Made by a program: the position numbers and the translations under genes. This document shows positions 32,885 through 40,523 of a stretch of DNA of 51,921 nt, piece by piece. The notes beneath the pieces are model-generated. The model was not told the origin of the DNA, did no database searches, and was given only the letters and a program-made list of their open reading frames with translations. Every line of letters begins with the position of its first letter. The first letter of the stretch is position 1. This stretch comes from an uncultured Dorea sp. (GTDB lineage Bacteria > Bacillota > Clostridia > Lachnospirales > Lachnospiraceae): positions 1 through 51,921 of the forward strand of contig CAJUTH010000025.1 of NCBI GenBank assembly GCA_910589275.1, given 5' to 3'.

Positions 32885-34894
32885 TTATTCTTCTGTGCCG
32901 TAGCCGGCTTCCGAATCTTCGTCTTCATAATCATAATCATCTTCATAGTCGTCTTCATAACCGTCTTCATAATCATCTTCATAATCATCTTCATAATCAT
33001 CCGAATAGGTGATTACATCTTCTTCATCCTGCTTTACGGTTCCCAAGGTCTCCGGATCATAACCCGGCATAGGGGTAATTCCAAGATAAGGAAATATCTC
33101 TTTCATAATGTCTGCAGCAAGCTGTACTGCAAGCCCGCTCTGACCCTGATCGTAATCATTTACCTCGTCAATTACAACATAAACTACTACTTCCGGATTC
33201 TCCTGAGGTGCATAGCCGATAAAAGATACCAAATATTTCCCATTATCACGGGGAAGCTTTTCCGCTGTTCCTGTCTTTCCTCCTACCTCATAGCCCTCCA
33301 AGTTAGCCTTAGTGCCGCTTCCGTTTAATACAACTCCGCGCATGTAATCTTTAACCATTGTACTAGTTTCCTCGGAAATAGTACGCTTTACAAGCACTGA
33401 ATTTTTATTGTCAACTACATTTCCGTTTTCATCCAATATCTGCTTTACAATGTGAGGTTCATAGTAATCTCCCCCATTTATCAAGGCACAGAAGCCGGAT
33501 ACAAGCTGGGTCATGGTTACATTGAAATTCTGCCCAAACGCATTGGTAGCAAGACTGGCGTCATCCATTGTTTCCGGCGTATAAAGAAGCCCCGCCGTGG
33601 AAGCGTCTCCCGGAAGATCTATTCCGGCCAGCTCTCCAAAACCAAAAATATGCTGATATTTGCACAGCTCCTCCCTGCCGATCATGCTGCCAATCTGCAT
33701 CAAAGCCACATTGCAGGAATTTTCCACCGATTCCTTCAAAGTCTGGGTTCCATGTCCCTCCTTATTAACACAGTGAATATCATGATCCCCGATATGCAGC
33801 ATGCCGCCGCAGGTAAAGCTCTCATTTCCAGTCAGCGCACCGATTTCCAGCCCCGCCGCTACCGTAAACGGCTTGATGGTAGACCCCGGTTCATAGGTAT
33901 CGCTGATGCAGAAGTTCCTCCACAGCTTATTCATTGCCTCTAGCTTCTCTTCTTCCGTCATCTCCTTAATCTGTTCTTCTGTATAATACTTTGTTAAATC
34001 CCTTGGACTGTTCAAGTCATAATTAGGATAGGAAGCTTCTGCAATAATCTCCCCATTCTGCGGATTCATTACGATGACTGCCGTATTGACGCTTCCCTCT
34101 CCCGGATACGCATAATTCTTGCGGGCATCATTAAATGCTATGATATGCTTCTCCACAATACTCTGCACCTGAAGGTCTAAAGTGGATACTACCGTATCCC
34201 CGTTGGTCGGTTTTTTTACCGTCCTCTCCACAGAAGAATCCGTATTCAAATAACCGTATTCCCGACCGTTTGTTCCATTTAATACAGAATTATAATATCC
34301 TTCAATTCCATTATTTCCGACGTTGCCGTCTGAGGTAAACCCAATCACATCACAGGCCAGTGCATTATACGGATATTTCCTTACATAATCCTCCTCCAGC
34401 CAGATGCCGTAAACATTAGGATATGTCTTCTTATCCGCATCAATTTCTTTAAATTCCTTGGCTTTGGCATACTCAACGCCTTTTTTTAAGATGGTATACC
34501 GGCTGTCCGGATTATCCTCCATCAATTCACGTATCTCATCACCATCCAGTTCGAAGCAGTCCTCCAATACTTGAATGGTCGGATCGATATATTTCTTGTC
34601 ACTGGCTGTCGCCTTGATATCTAGAATTACATTATAAACGCGCTCGCTGGTTGCCAGCTTTGTCCCGTTGCAATCTAAGATATCTCCTCTTTTATACGGA
34701 ATAACCCGGCTGTCATACTGCTGCTGCTCTAACACAACTCTTGTATACCGGTCTCCTTTACTGGCATTAATAATCGTGATTCTTAACACTAAAATAGCAA
34801 AAACCAGTATCACGCCTACATACAGTAATACCAGTTTTTTCTGCATAAATTTCGGAAATTTTTTTATTAAATAATACTTTGATTTTCTCGTCAT
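32885..34894 (-). CDS. Class B penicillin-binding protein (FtsI/SpoVD type) with acidic repeat tail
   Basis: A 669-residue division transpeptidase. It has a membrane helix near residues 19-40, a pedestal domain (RGDILDCNGTKLATSERVYN), then transpeptidase motifs STIK, SCN and KTGTAEKLP. The last 45 residues are an acidic tandem repeat of YEDD units (DDYEDDYEDDYEDGYEDD), encoded by 12-base DNA repeats at 32930-33000. Downstream of ftsL by nine bases, so it is the best candidate for the FtsL-partnered septal PBP. The repeat tail is outside the cell membrane and of unknown use; its length may vary by slippage. Confidence 0.92.
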   Translation of the reverse strand: MTRKSKYYLIKKFPKFMQKKLVLLYVGVILVFAILVLRITIINASKGDRYTRVVLEQQQYDSRVIPYKRGDILDCNGTKLATSERVYNVILDIKATASDKKYIDPTIQVLEDCFELDGDEIRELMEDNPDSRYTILKKGVEYAKAKEFKEIDADKKTYPNVYGIWLEEDYVRKYPYNALACDVIGFTSDGNVGNNGIEGYYNSVLNGTNGREYGYLNTDSSVERTVKKPTNGDTVVSTLDLQVQSIVEKHIIAFNDARKNYAYPGEGSVNTAVIVMNPQNGEIIAEASYPNYDLNSPRDLTKYYTEEQIKEMTEEEKLEAMNKLWRNFCISDTYEPGSTIKPFTVAAGLEIGALTGNESFTCGGMLHIGDHDIHCVNKEGHGTQTLKESVENSCNVALMQIGSMIGREELCKYQHIFGFGELAGIDLPGDASTAGLLYTPETMDDASLATNAFGQNFNVTMTQLVSGFCALINGGDYYEPHIVKQILDENGNVVDNKNSVLVKRTISEETSTMVKDYMRGVVLNGSGTKANLEGYEVGGKTGTAEKLPRDNGKYLVSFIGYAPQENPEVVVYVVIDEVNDYDQGQSGLAVQLAADIMKEIFPYLGITPMPGYDPETLGTVKQDEEDVITYSDDYEDDYEDDYEDGYEDDYEDDYDYEDEDSEAGYGTEE
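32930..33000. repeat. 12-bp tandem repeats encoding the acidic PBP tail
   Basis: Six or so imperfect copies of ATAATCATCTTC / ATAGTCGTCTTC on the plus strand, which read as Tyr-Glu-Asp-Asp units on the minus strand. Coding repeat, not a CRISPR: no spacers. Confidence 0.9.
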
Positions 34895-34903
34895 ATTATC
34901 ACC

Positions 34904-35449
34904 CTAGTTTTGTACGTCAGCCGAATTTGCCAGCACGCCCTCCTCCGGAATCTGGTCATACTGCTTAATATAATCTCCGGTAGGATTATCGTACTCAATC
35001 ACTTGGCTATCCGACGCATATACCATACCAAGTTCATTGATAGCTTTCTCACGGATTTCTTCTAGATTCACCTTGTCCATGATTGAATTATATTTTGTCG
35101 TATTCTCCTCGTTTAACGACACAAGCTCTTTCTGAAGCGCCGTAATATGCTTGGAACGGCTGGTAAGCTCAGACCGGAGCTGTACATAATTGACACACAC
35201 AACCAGCATCAATACTGCCGCAAATGACAGAAATACCACATAAGCTTTGTTAATGCCCATTGCTTGTCTGCGGTTCTCTTTCACTTGGCTGCTGACTTTC
35301 TTTCGTCTTCTGGGCTGACGTCTTCGTCTCTCCGGTTCATAAACCGGATTTGGCGCTGCGCTTCCGTAAACATACATTTGACGCTGGCCCGCATTATTTA
35401 TTCTATATGATGACGGCTGTCTCCTGCCTGCCGACGCTCCCCTTGCCAT
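34904..35449 (-). CDS. ftsL: FtsL-like septum protein
   Basis: A 181-residue bitopic protein. A long, very basic cytoplasmic part (RRRRQPRRRKKVSSQVKENRR) precedes a single membrane helix (about 69-88, YVVFLSFAAVLMLVVCVNYV). A leucine-rich coiled coil follows (LRSELTSRSKHITALQKELVSL) and ends in VNLEEIREKAINELGMVYA, the FtsL/DivIC-type motif. Position between rsmH and the septal PBP fits FtsL. It should pair with FtsQ and DivIC to recruit the septal synthase. Confidence 0.87.
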   Translation of the reverse strand: MARGASAGRRQPSSYRINNAGQRQMYVYGSAAPNPVYEPERRRRQPRRRKKVSSQVKENRRQAMGINKAYVVFLSFAAVLMLVVCVNYVQLRSELTSRSKHITALQKELVSLNEENTTKYNSIMDKVNLEEIREKAINELGMVYASDSQVIEYDNPTGDYIKQYDQIPEEGVLANSADVQN

Positions 35450-35470
35450 ATCCTTCTCCCCTTTCTTAAT

Positions 35471-35609
35471 TCCCGCAAATCAACGAGCCAAGCAGCCATG
35501 CTTGCATGGATATTTGGCGACTGCCGCGAGGGGTGCTATGCGCCGGCGGCGCATGATCAGCACCGACCGAAGCGTAGCGTAGACCAAATACCCGTCAGCT
35601 TGCTGCGGG
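35471..35609. repeat. Nested palindromic intergenic element inside the division cluster
   Basis: Successive arms are mirrored: TCCCGCA (35471) with TGCGGGA (35603), TATTTGG (35511) with CCAAATA (35583), GGTGCT (35532) with AGCACC (35559), ATGCGCC (35538) with GGCGCAT (35548). The centre is GGC. The whole would fold into one long cruciform or RNA hairpin. It fills most of the 206-base gap between rsmH and ftsL; I see no other gene there. Confidence 0.75.
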
Positions 35610-35655
35610 ATTTTTGACTTATACAACACCGCCCGTCCTGCCAGCCGCACTCCCT

Positions 35656-36591
35656 CTATGCCCGTTCAAAGATCCGCAGCTTCGCACTCTTTGCACGGCT
35701 GTTTTCAGAAAGTTCCGCCTCCCCCGGCAGTATAGGCTTCCTAGTAATAACTCTCCCCTTCGAGACCTTGCCGCACACGCACACGGGAAAATCCTTCGGG
35801 CATGTACAGGGGTTCTCATTTTTCCTGAAAGCATTCTTGACAATTCTGTCTTCTAACGAATGGAAGGTTATGATACATAACCTTCCACCTGAATTCAATA
35901 TATCAATCATATCGTCCAGCGACTCGGAAAGAACCTCTAATTCCCTGTTCAGCTCAATGCGGATTGCCTGAAACGTCCGTTTCGCCGGATGGCCGCCCTT
36001 CTTCTGATACTTCATCGGAATGGCCCCTCTTATAATCTCTGTCAGTTCCCCGGTAGTCTCAATGGGTCTTCTGCTGCGCTCCCTAACGATATGTCTGGCA
36101 ATGTTCTTCGCGAACTTGTCCTCCCCGTAATCGCGGATCACGCGGCAGAGATCCATCTCACTATAGCCATTGACAATGTCCCTTGCCGTCGTCTCCTGAC
36201 GTCTATCCATCCGCATGTCCAAGGGCGCATCCTCACGATAGGAGAATCCCCGGTCTGCCGTATCTAACTGATAAGACGATACGCCCAGATCCAGCATGAT
36301 CCCATCGACTCTGTCAATGCCTAATTCATGAAGCTTAGACTTCATATTACAATAGTTGCTCCGGACTATTGTAACCTTCTCCCCGAAGTCCTTTAAACGG
36401 ACGCCTGCCGCCCTGACTGCGGCTTCGTCCTGGTCTATTCCTATAATACTCCCCTTTTCACCTAATCTGGCGCACACTTCATAGCTGTGTCCTCCACCGC
36501 CCAGCGTGCCGTCCACATAGATGCCCTCTGGCTTTACACATAAGCCGTCAATTGTCTCCTTAAGCAATACTGATTTATGATTGAATTCCAT
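35656..36591 (-). CDS. rsmH: 16S rRNA (cytosine-1402 N4) methyltransferase
   Basis: A 311-residue SAM-dependent methyltransferase acting on C1402 of 16S rRNA. It starts MEFNHKSVLLKETIDGL, then the SAM motif YVDGTLGGGGHS, GIDQDEAA, DGIMLDLGVSSYQLD, and PLDMRMD. It ends with the GRVITRKPILPGEAELSENSRAKSAKLR block. Full length. Eleven bases after mraZ. Confidence 0.97.
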   Translation of the reverse strand: MEFNHKSVLLKETIDGLCVKPEGIYVDGTLGGGGHSYEVCARLGEKGSIIGIDQDEAAVRAAGVRLKDFGEKVTIVRSNYCNMKSKLHELGIDRVDGIMLDLGVSSYQLDTADRGFSYREDAPLDMRMDRRQETTARDIVNGYSEMDLCRVIRDYGEDKFAKNIARHIVRERSRRPIETTGELTEIIRGAIPMKYQKKGGHPAKRTFQAIRIELNRELEVLSESLDDMIDILNSGGRLCIITFHSLEDRIVKNAFRKNENPCTCPKDFPVCVCGKVSKGRVITRKPILPGEAELSENSRAKSAKLRIFERA

Positions 36592-36602
36592 ATCCTGCTC
36601 CC

Positions 36603-37043
36603 CTAGATACTGAATCCACTGGCTTCCATCTCGGATGCAATATCCTCGATATCTGCCTCCACTTCAGCATTCTTCGCATCCCATCTGGCCTTGTCCCAAA
36701 TCTCGGCACGCTTCCCCATACCGATAAATACGACTTCCTTCTCAAGCTTTGCATAATCTCTTAAAACAGAAGGCACCAGTGTTCTTCCTTGCTTATCAAG
36801 ATCGCCGTCGGTTGCCGATCCCTGAAAGAAATAGGCAAATTTTCTTGCGTTCTTGTCCGTGGTGGTTGGCAGGGCGTTAAGCTTCTCCTCGAATGCGTTC
36901 CATTCTGTCTCCGGGTATACGTACAGGCAGTTCTCCATTCCCTTAGTTATGACGAAATGCTCCCCTAAATCGTCACGAAACTTTGCAGGAATGATCAATC
37001 TCCCCTTGGGGTCGATATTATGGCTGTACTCTCCCTTCAACAT
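36603..37043 (-). CDS. mraZ: Transcriptional regulator MraZ
   Basis: A 146-residue, two-copy AbrB-fold DNA-binding protein that controls its own operon. Each half carries the DxxGR motif: EYSHNIDPKGRLIIPAKFRD near the start and GDLDKQGRTLVP near residue 75. I start at the ATG at 37043, eight bases from AGAGGG; a GTG three codons earlier would sit on the ribosome site itself. First gene of the division cluster, directly downstream of four to five MraZ boxes. Confidence 0.96.
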   Translation of the reverse strand: MLKGEYSHNIDPKGRLIIPAKFRDDLGEHFVITKGMENCLYVYPETEWNAFEEKLNALPTTTDKNARKFAYFFQGSATDGDLDKQGRTLVPSVLRDYAKLEKEVVFIGMGKRAEIWDKARWDAKNAEVEADIEDIASEMEASGFSI

Positions 37044-37109
37044 AGAACTCACCCTCTTTCACTAAAAGCAGCTCCCCAGCAGCTTTTATGAAATGTACAA
37101 AGGGCTCTT

Positions 37110-37156
37110 CCACATTTGAACCACTTTATACCACTTCCCTCCACTTTCTACCACTT
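37110..37156 (-). promoter_or_regulatory. MraZ boxes: AAGTGG repeats at 10-bp period
   Basis: On the minus strand AAGTGG occurs four times at exact 10-base steps (plus-strand CCACTT at 37121, 37131, 37141, 37151), plus a degenerate copy at 37110. They lie just downstream of the -10, as in other MraZ-controlled operons. Confidence 0.88.
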
Positions 37157-37162
37157 GAGACC

Positions 37163-37191
37163 ATTGTACTCCATCTTATGGGTGATTTCAA
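37163..37191 (-). promoter_or_regulatory. Sigma-A promoter of the mraZ operon
   Basis: TTGAAA (37191 to 37186), 17-base spacer, TACAAT (37168 to 37163) on the minus strand. The expected start point falls in the first MraZ box. Confidence 0.8.
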
Positions 37192-37257
37192 CCCCTTTTT
37201 TAGAAAAATGAAAATTGGAATGTGCTTCAGTTATAGGTCACATGGTGATTGGAGGAC

Positions 37258-37439
37258 GCGGGTTGAATCCGTGTACACTCTCTAAGCAGACGAAGCAACA
37301 TTCCGATGAACTACCGGCCAACCGAGACTAAGCCACTCAGGAGAGCCTTCGTGGCTAAGCCTCGATAAGCCGCTATTTCATCTCCATTAAAAGCGCTTCT
37401 GAATTGTCTGCTTAGAGAGTGTACACGGATTCAACCCGC
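37258..37439. repeat. 34-bp perfect inverted repeats flanking 114 bases
   Basis: The arm at 37258-37291 (GCGGGTTGAATCCGTGTACA, continuing to AAGCAGAC) is exactly mirrored at 37406-37439. The inside has its own repeats (CTAAGCC three times in related form, GAAGC..GCTTC). No coding sequence is convincing. It lies 67 bases behind the mraZ -35. It could be an invertible segment, a mobile palindrome or a structured RNA gene. Confidence 0.9.
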
Positions 37440-37484
37440 TGTTAACAAACACCCTGCAAACAGTAACGCGCTCCACAAAGTGCC

Positions 37485-37741
37485 TGTTATAGTATGGCAG
37501 TCGGCGGCTGGGGCTGCGGTGAGAGGCGGAAAGCTGCGGTATGGGACAGCAGGATATAAAAAGACGTTTTTAGTGGAAGCGGAATCCACTGCTTACGGAG
37601 ACTTAGAATCGAAGGCATTCCTGAGATTCTTAGCCGCAGTTAGCAGTTAGTCCGCTGAAATGTTGTCTTTTCCTGCCGCCCCATATCGCGGCTTTCCGCC
37701 GCTCACCGCAGCCCCGGCCGCCGGCCGCCATAACTATAACA
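37485..37741. repeat. 257-bp element with ~80-bp imperfect inverted arms
   Basis: TGTTATAG at 37485 pairs with CTATAACA at 37734. The arms stay complementary inward for about 80 bases (GGGGCTGCGGTGAG with CTCACCGCAGCCCC; GGCGGAAAGC with GCTTTCCGCC), several differences being G-U compatible. The ~95-base interior folds into smaller hairpins (AGTGGA/TCCACT, AGAATC/GATTCT). MITE-like or a long structured RNA. Together with the element before it, it fills the 37192-37743 gene-free stretch. Confidence 0.85.
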
Positions 37742-37743
37742 TA

Positions 37744-37802
37744 TATAAAAAACCACCGCTGTATATGATCCGGTAAAAATCGTGCATGTAAGCGGAGGTT
37801 TT
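37744..37802 (-). terminator. Terminator of the ABC/isomerase operon
   Basis: AACCACCGCT (37751-37760) and AGCGGAGGTT (37791-37800) pair with one mismatch. On the minus strand TTTTTTATATAT follows. It lies 20 bases after the last isomerase gene. Confidence 0.75.
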
Positions 37803-37822
37803 CTATTCGTATAGTTAGATGT

Positions 37823-38590
37823 TTAGGCTTCTTTGTAGAGCTGCTCTACTAAACTGATATTTTTTGTGATGTCCTCTATGGGACCTTGGGCGTATTCCAG
37901 TACCAGGCGGGCATCCGGGGTGTAGTTCTTGTAATCCCGGAAGAATTTCTTCCAGTCGGTGGGGCCTTCGCCTACTTTTAGGTGGGCGTCGTAGTCCCCA
38001 TAGTTGTCGTGGACATGGTATGCCCGGATTCTGGTTCCCAGTTCTTCCATAACCGCCGCCATATCCCAGTGGTTTAAGATGGCGTGTCCGGTATCGATCA
38101 GAAACTGCAGGTGTTTTTCCGGCCCGAAGGTCCTAAGGAACGCTTCCTGATCCATGATCTGGTCGGTGAATGGCATATTTTCCACCAGAAGTTCCACTCC
38201 CAGACTGCGTGCCATCTCATCTAGAATCAGCGTCCGCTCCAAGGCGCGCCTGCAGCCTTCTTTTCGGTCAAATCCCGGATAAGGGACGGGCCCGTGGGGA
38301 TGCAGTACACAGTGTACCGCATGATATGTACTAACCATATCGAAGGTGCGCCGAAAACTTTCCTTCACCTCTTCAAACGCGCAGTCTTCGGCCGCAAGAT
38401 TAATCTCGCAAAAAGGTCCGTGTATGCTCAGCTTCCCCGTCCTTCTATCCATAATCTTTTTTAACTGATGCTTCCAGTAATAATCGTCGCCGTACTCAGC
38501 GAATATTTCTACGCCATATTGTTTTGGAATCTCTGTCATTTGGAAAACACTGTATCCAATATAAGGTAAATGGCTTATTATAATATCCAT
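37823..38590 (-). CDS. Sugar phosphate isomerase/epimerase-type TIM-barrel protein (copy B)
   Basis: A 255-residue AP-endonuclease-2/xylose-isomerase-like barrel. Candidate metal ligands are in VENMPF (Glu), IDTGHA (Asp and His), YHVHDNYGDYD and LVLEYA (Glu). LSIHGPF and VLHPHG are also conserved with copy A. It closes the ABC transporter operon and is followed by a terminator. A related copy lies 48 bases upstream, so the pair arose by duplication. It probably isomerises or epimerises the imported sugar or its phosphate; substrate unknown. Confidence 0.85.
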   Translation of the reverse strand: MDIIISHLPYIGYSVFQMTEIPKQYGVEIFAEYGDDYYWKHQLKKIMDRRTGKLSIHGPFCEINLAAEDCAFEEVKESFRRTFDMVSTYHAVHCVLHPHGPVPYPGFDRKEGCRRALERTLILDEMARSLGVELLVENMPFTDQIMDQEAFLRTFGPEKHLQFLIDTGHAILNHWDMAAVMEELGTRIRAYHVHDNYGDYDAHLKVGEGPTDWKKFFRDYKNYTPDARLVLEYAQGPIEDITKNISLVEQLYKEA

Positions 38591-38638
38591 AATCCCAATC
38601 CTTTCTACATTCTATAAAATATATCGTTCCTCTCTTCG

Positions 38639-39406
38639 CTATTCTGCTAATCCGCGAATCCACTCTGCGCTTGCCTCGATTCCGGCAGTAGGAACCCCCA
38701 GATATTCCAGCACCAGGCGGGCTCTGCCGCAATATTTCTTATACGCGTCAAAAAATTCCTTGTAATCCAGCACTCCATCACCCAGCCTGACATGCTGGTC
38801 TGTTACGCCGTCATTGTCGTCAATGTGAAACGCGTCGATGGTATCGCCCAGATCCTGAAGAAGCTTTGGTACATCCCATTTTTTAATCAGGGAATGTCCT
38901 ACGTCAATCAGCGATTTTATATAGGGGATCTGCTGGAATAATGCAACATATTCTTCCTGTTCAAAAAGAATTTCCGGATAGCAGAGATTCTCCACCAGAA
39001 GATTCGCCCCAAATTCATGGCCAAGTTCAGCCAGACGGCTTACCCGCTCTATGCAGCGCCCCTTTCGGGACTCTCTAGTCTCGTCCCTGAAATTATCAAT
39101 ATAGCCATGAGGATGCAGCACCACATGTTTTGCATCATACTTCTTTGCATAATCAAAGGTCCACTTATAATTCTCAATTACCTCATCGAATTTACAGTCC
39201 TTATGGGACAAATCCATAAATAAAAACGGTCCGTGAATGGTAAACTGGCTGGGTCTGTCCTTTAACAGCACTTCAAATGCCCTGCGCCATACATGGTCGT
39301 TTGCATTTTCAATCAGCGCCTCCACCCCAAGATTCCTGTCAAGATCCTGCATCGCTACGATATTAAATGCAAGATATGCCGACGTACTTACTACGATATC
39401 TGTCAT
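38639..39406 (-). CDS. Sugar phosphate isomerase/epimerase-type TIM-barrel protein (copy A)
   Basis: A 255-residue paralogue of the next gene, of identical length, with the matching motifs FTIHGPF, VLHPHG, VENLCYPE, IDVGHS, FHIDDNDG and LVLEYLG. The first His of the HVHDN-type motif is kept, the second is Asp here (HIDDN). Its start overlaps the stop of the ABC ATPase gene (ATGA, 39403-39406), so synthesis is coupled to the transporter. Likely intracellular conversion of the transported sugar. Confidence 0.85.
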   Translation of the reverse strand: MTDIVVSTSAYLAFNIVAMQDLDRNLGVEALIENANDHVWRRAFEVLLKDRPSQFTIHGPFLFMDLSHKDCKFDEVIENYKWTFDYAKKYDAKHVVLHPHGYIDNFRDETRESRKGRCIERVSRLAELGHEFGANLLVENLCYPEILFEQEEYVALFQQIPYIKSLIDVGHSLIKKWDVPKLLQDLGDTIDAFHIDDNDGVTDQHVRLGDGVLDYKEFFDAYKKYCGRARLVLEYLGVPTAGIEASAEWIRGLAE

Positions 39407-40503
39407 TTTTTCTCCTCCCCTCCCGGGTAACCTACATTTTCTGTTGTATCCGCGTCAAATAGATGCATCCTGTCCCAATCCATCTTTAAATACATGGTAT
39501 CCTGCGTTTCAAAATGCGTTCCGGCAGTCGCCATGAAGATCTCTCCGTCCAGAAGAAATGCGATGGACTTCTTGTCTCCCTGATTTTCCACATAGTGAAC
39601 CTGCACCTGCGGCCCGGCGGGTTCCGTCATCAGTTCCACATGCTCCGGCCTGATTCCAAACTTCACTTTCGTTCTGTTTCCGATCTTTTCCCTCCACGCC
39701 GCCGGAATCGGTACTTTCGTACCGGAAACAATCAGGTTCTTTCCATCCACAGCCGCCTCCTCTATATTCATGCTTGGAGCGCCGATGAATTTTGCAACGA
39801 ATACATTTTTCGGCTGATTATAAATCACGTCCGGCGAATCATACTGCTGAATTTTTCCTTCATTTAACACTACAATTTTCTCTCCAATGGTCATCGCCTC
39901 CACCTGGTCATGGGTAACATAGATAAACGTAGGAAGATACACCTTATGCATCCGGACCAGCTCCGCCCGGGCCATGGTCCTTAGCTGTGCGTCCAGATTG
40001 GACAGCGGTTCATCCAGAAGAAAATACGGCGCCCTCTTAACCAGCGCACGGCAAAGCGCAACTCTCTGCCTCTGTCCGCCGGACAGCTCTTTCGGATAAC
40101 GGCCGCGGTAATCCGTCAGTCCGAACATATCCAGCGCCTGCACCAGCCTTCTCTCCCGCTCCTCCTTCGCAATCTTTGCGATCTCCATGCCGAACAAGAT
40201 ATTTTTCTCGACGGTCATATGGGGATACAGCGCATAGTTCTGAAATACCATCGCCACATTTCTGTCTCCCGGCTCCAGACGGTTCACCACCTCGCCGCCC
40301 ATATAGAGTTCTCCGTCGGTAATCGTTTCCAAGCCTGATATCATCCTGAGCAGGGTCGTTTTCCCGCATCCGGAAGGTCCGAGAAGAATAGTTCTCTGGC
40401 CGGAAGGTATCAGCAGGTCGATTCCTTTTATAATATAATTTTTCCCATCGTAGCTCTTCGAAACATTTTTAAATTCTATATCAATTGTACTCACGTCATC
40501 CAC
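39403..40503 (-). CDS. ABC transporter ATPase, MalK/UgpC/MsmX type
   Basis: A 366-residue ATPase driving a CUT1 sugar importer. Walker A is GPSGCGKTT, the signature LSGGQRQRVAL, and Walker B FLLDEPLSNLDAQLR with the D-loop. The C-terminal about 120 residues form the OB/TOBE regulatory domain (KFGIRPEHVELM). AAGGAG precedes the ATG at 40503. Having its own ATPase in the operon differs from many Firmicute CUT1 systems that share one MsmX. Coupled by 4-base overlap to isomerase copy A. Confidence 0.96.
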   Translation of the reverse strand: MDDVSTIDIEFKNVSKSYDGKNYIIKGIDLLIPSGQRTILLGPSGCGKTTLLRMISGLETITDGELYMGGEVVNRLEPGDRNVAMVFQNYALYPHMTVEKNILFGMEIAKIAKEERERRLVQALDMFGLTDYRGRYPKELSGGQRQRVALCRALVKRAPYFLLDEPLSNLDAQLRTMARAELVRMHKVYLPTFIYVTHDQVEAMTIGEKIVVLNEGKIQQYDSPDVIYNQPKNVFVAKFIGAPSMNIEEAAVDGKNLIVSGTKVPIPAAWREKIGNRTKVKFGIRPEHVELMTEPAGPQVQVHYVENQGDKKSIAFLLDGEIFMATAGTHFETQDTMYLKMDWDRMHLFDADTTENVGYPGGEEKK

Positions 40504-40523
40504 TCCTTGTCCTGTTTATCTGC

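Noticed and set aside
32930..33000. 12-bp tandem repeats considered as a CRISPR array
   Set aside because: Repeats are contiguous without spacers and form codons of the PBP tail.
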